From Amphirosellinia nigrospora (lineage: Eukaryota; Ascomycota; Sordariomycetes; Xylariales; Xylariaceae): a stretch of DNA of 64,000 bases. Where the stretch lies: positions 6,892,193-6,956,192 of the forward strand of contig SCHM01000001.1 of NCBI GenBank assembly GCA_004123355.1, written 5' to 3'. The position numbers and the translations under genes are program-made. Shown in pieces: positions 61,501 through 64,000 of the stretch (position 1 is the first letter of the stretch; each line of letters begins with the position of its first letter). The notes under the pieces were generated by a model, which was not told where the DNA came from, did not search any database, and worked only from the letters and a program-made list of their open reading frames with translations.

Positions 61501-62059
61501 AAGCACTTACGAGACTTAAGACGGGAACACCCGAAGATGAAATCAGTTGTTTTCAGTCAATTCACGTCTTTCATGTCACTTATTGAACCTGCACTTACCA
61601 AGGCAAATATGCAATTTCTTCGGCTTGATGGTACTATCAACCAGAAGTCCAGAGCAGCTGTCCTGAAAGAGTTTGCAGAGTGCAACAAATTCACTATTCT
61701 ATTATTAAGTTTGAGGGCTGGCGGTGTCGGCCTTAATCTTACACAAGCAAAGCGCGTTTATATGATGGATCCCTGGTGGAGTTTTGCTGTGGAGGCACAA
61801 GCTATTGATCGAGTTCACCGAATGGGTCAGGATAGCGAAGTTAAGGTATATCGTTTTATCTGCAAGGACAGTGTAGAAGAGCGAATGCTTAAAGTCCAAG
61901 ACCGTAAAAAATTCATGTGAGTCCTATAACCTATGATCTTCGTTGATGTATTCCTCTACTAATACTCTATTCGTTTCAGCGCGACCTCATTAGGTATGAT
62001 GAGCGACGAGGAAAAGAGACTGCAAAGGATTTGAGGATATTAAGGATTTATTAAGTTAA
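58534..62059 (+). CDS. rad5: DNA repair helicase/ubiquitin ligase Rad5
   Basis: Rad5 polyubiquitinates PCNA and remodels stalled replication forks. The start at 58534 is MNFATSDEPPKKKRRFFVDV with a basic nuclear signal. Domains in order: a UBA-like region (near 58760-58880); HIRAN (GAFGAEGWATRSGTNLLKHG to LRCFLKMDVF); a SNF2 core with LADEMGLGKTIQML and ILDEAHTIKN; a C3HC4 RING embedded in the helicase (CPICSEEP to RCFNCRKPL); and helicase C with FRLDGT-like FLRLDGTINQKSR, LRAGGVGLNLTQA and AIDRVHRMGQ. Introns: 59601-59653, 60785-60835, 61917-61979. Frame changes sit at 61232-61234 (CCC inside the RING), 61437-61440 (CCCC) and 62030-62032 (TTT). Each is a one-base homopolymer change restoring family sequence. 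The length of about 1100 residues is normal. A conserved repair gene broken in this way argues for sequence errors. Confidence 0.95.
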
Positions 62060-62746
62060 ATGTAACCTCCTACCGGGCTGTAATACCCCTGTACATGGCA
62101 TACCCATCGGCTTAGCGCTGGCGTTTGAAGTTGGTTCTTCAGCACTACACATACAAAACTCGCTTTTAGGAACATAATTATGCTCGAGCAATTCTAGTTA
62201 CGTGGATGAGCTGAATTCCGGCCAATTCTCCACGATATTCGAATTGCGTTCCTGCGTGATAAGACGAGTAACTACAACTTTACACGGTGTGATGTGCTTG
62301 CAACCCCGGCAACAATATATAAAAAGTGCTTTCAACCTCTCTAGTTTACTACTCATGAGATAAAGCAATTACATCCTTAGTGTAATGCGTTATGCAGGAG
62401 GTTATAGGAACGTTTAGGGGCTCTTCTTTGACCCGGCGGGCCGCGGGGTCCGTATCGCGGTAGCCCGACGACGCCGGTTCCGATGTAAGCTGGCATGAAA
62501 GCGTGAGCAACTTGCTCTATTATTCATAAATTTATAGTATTGCTTTGTTTACATTTTGAAATTCAATATCGAACTGACCTTTGGGGCTTCGAATAGAACT
62601 TGCGTGCCTTCAATCCAGTCCCTCTCTACGACGTTTCAAAATATTATTGTTCTTGCAGCTTTTTACTCGAGATCTAATATCGAAAACAAATCTATTTATT
62701 CACGCCTCCGTCGGATTTCGAAAGTCTTCTCTACCACAAATTCCCG
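62060..62746. other. Intergenic, no gene seen
   Basis: This is 687 bp between rad5 and the ceramide synthase, containing the rad5 terminator and the ceramide synthase promoter. No gene or repeat is recognised. Confidence 0.5.
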
Positions 62747-64000
62747 ATGGAAACTCACGATATTGTCGATCCTCCAGTCGACCTACTACACCCGAGTATA
62801 AACAACAGAAACGTGCACCAACGCAGCCCTGCGCAACCACGGAGTAAAGGTATCAGAGGCCAAAATGCAGTCAACGCCACACGACCAAAACAACCAGCAA
62901 AACGGCGAAAGTCCTCAAGGAAGAACGCGCCGACGGACTGGGAAAGCTGGAGATGGAAAATCCCCCTCACGCTCGTCATCATCGTGCTATCGCTATACGC
63001 GTTGAACCCAACAGAATCCAACGCCGTACACTCCCTCATTTTCCTCTCCTACAAAGTCGGAGACGCCTCCTCGCCGGAATACGGCAAGGGGTTGTGGGAC
63101 GTCGTCCTCGTGGCCTTCTACACCGTCGTCCTCTTCTTCGCGCGCGAGTTCATCATGCACGAGATCCTCCGCCCCTTGGCGATCTCTTGCGGCATCACCT
63201 CGCGGAGTAAACAGGCGCGCTTCAACGAGCAGTTGTACGTCGCCATCTACACCGGGATCGCCGGCCCCCTTGGTCTCTATGTGATGTACCACTCGCCGAC
63301 GTGGTATTTCTCTACCGCCGGCATGTACGCCGATTACCCACACAAGCGCACTCCGCCGTCACCAAGTTTTATTACCTCGTGCAAGCCGCGTTCTGGGCAC
63401 AGCAGGCGCTCGTCATGATCCTCGGACTCGAGAAGAGGCGGCGCGACTTCAAGGAGCTTGTCGTGCACCATATCGTCACTGTCTCTTTGATCGCGCTCAG
63501 CTATCGGTTTCATTTTACGATGATGGGCGTCTTGGTCTACGTCACGCACGATATTAGTGATTTCTTTTTAGCCGTAAGTTTGGGCCCCAAGTTCCCTACT
63601 CTCTATCCCACGCCGCAACAGAGACATTGTGTAAGCTAACCTAATCTGCCTGTGGCCAGACCTCCAAATCCCTCGTCTACATCGACCACCCATTACAAGG
63701 CCCGTACTACGCGCTCTGCATCGTTATCTGGGCGTACCTGCGCCACTACATCAACCTGAAGATCTTGTTCTCCATCCTGACGGAGTTCCGCACCATCGGC
63801 CCGTACGTCCTGGATTGGGAAGCTGAGCAGTACAAGTGCGGGATCTCGGGCGTGATAACGTTTACCTTGTTGGCCGCATTGCAAGCGCTGAACTTGTTCT
63901 GGCTGTATTGTCTCTTGAGGAATGGGTACCGCTTTGTTGTCTTGGGTATCGCCAAGGATGATCGTGAGGAAGACGAAGATAAAGAGAACGACCAACGAGA
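62747..64000 (+). CDS. lag1: Ceramide synthase (Lag1/Lac1, TLC domain), 3' end outside window
   Basis: This is an ER multi-pass acyltransferase joining fatty acyl-CoA to a sphingoid base. The start at 62747 is METHDIVDPPVDLLHPSINN, followed by a basic cytosolic stretch and a first helix (KIPLTLVIIVLSLYAL). The TLC domain contains the Lag motif with its double His (KELVVHHIVTVSLIALSYRF) and VYVTHDISDFFLA. An intron at 63574-63659 joins to TSKSLVYIDHPLQGPYYALC. The open frame reaches the right edge in an acidic tail (DDREEDEDKENDQRE). One frame change near 63337-63339 (CCC; one C short) precedes HSAVTKFYYLVQAAFWAQQA. All catalytic residues seen are intact. The family has LAG1- and LAC1-like paralogues that I cannot separate here. 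Confidence 0.93.

Noticed and set aside
1-64000. Search for LTR elements, DNA transposon ends and CRISPR-like arrays
   Set aside because: By eye I saw no long terminal repeats, transposase or reverse-transcriptase sequence, and no regularly spaced repeats with unique spacers.

Overview
The window comes from a filamentous ascomycete (Pezizomycotina). The genes have short GT-AG introns of about 45-150 bp with CTAAC-like branch points. Gene families include SidF/SidI siderophore enzymes, a STAND-type fungal N-terminal domain, a CYP65-like P450, an LDB19-type arrestin and a Rad5 helicase. Intergenic spaces are long and AT-richer. I cannot place the species; Sordariomycetes or Leotiomycetes are guesses.

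Layout. At 1.6-4.8 kb lies a broken-looking gene joining a fungal STAND-type N-terminal domain to a Cdc24-like CH/RhoGEF/PH protein. At 6.4-7.5 kb is a zinc alcohol dehydrogenase. From 9.25 to about 28.3 kb is an iron/siderophore region: a P-glycoprotein-type ABC transporter (-), a divergently transcribed siderophore MFS permease (+), a SidI-type acyl-CoA ligase (+), two unrecognised genes (-), a SidF-type hydroxyornithine transacylase (+) and an AIF2/AMID-like FAD oxidoreductase (-). Eight exact copies of the GATA-factor iron-repressor site ATCWGATAA (SreA/Sre1/Urbs1 type) lie in the intergenic spaces of this stretch and I found none elsewhere in the window. Known roles suggest that SidI makes the acyl-CoA, SidF puts the acyl group on N5-hydroxyornithine, and the MFS and ABC proteins move siderophores. 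The NRPS and the SidH hydratase are not in the window.

From 29.9 to 64 kb the genes look mostly like housekeeping or general metabolism: a secreted FaeC-type feruloyl esterase, an RNase H, a type-II-like citrate synthase, a mitochondrial coiled-coil protein (calcofluor white hypersensitive family), a GTPBP1-like GTPase with a GC-AG intron, a P450, a bacterial-type Fe-S L-serine dehydratase, an LDB19-like arrestin, an NDUFAF6-like complex I assembly factor, Rad5, and a ceramide synthase running off the right edge.

Caution. Nearly every conserved gene, including Rad5 and ceramide synthase, is interrupted by single-base frame changes, very often where a C or G run is one base short. The simplest reading is uncorrected homopolymer errors in the assembly, so most genes below are called as intact genes with sequence errors and not as pseudogenes. 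Gene spans were built by following conserved protein sequence across frames and introns; exon edges are inferred.
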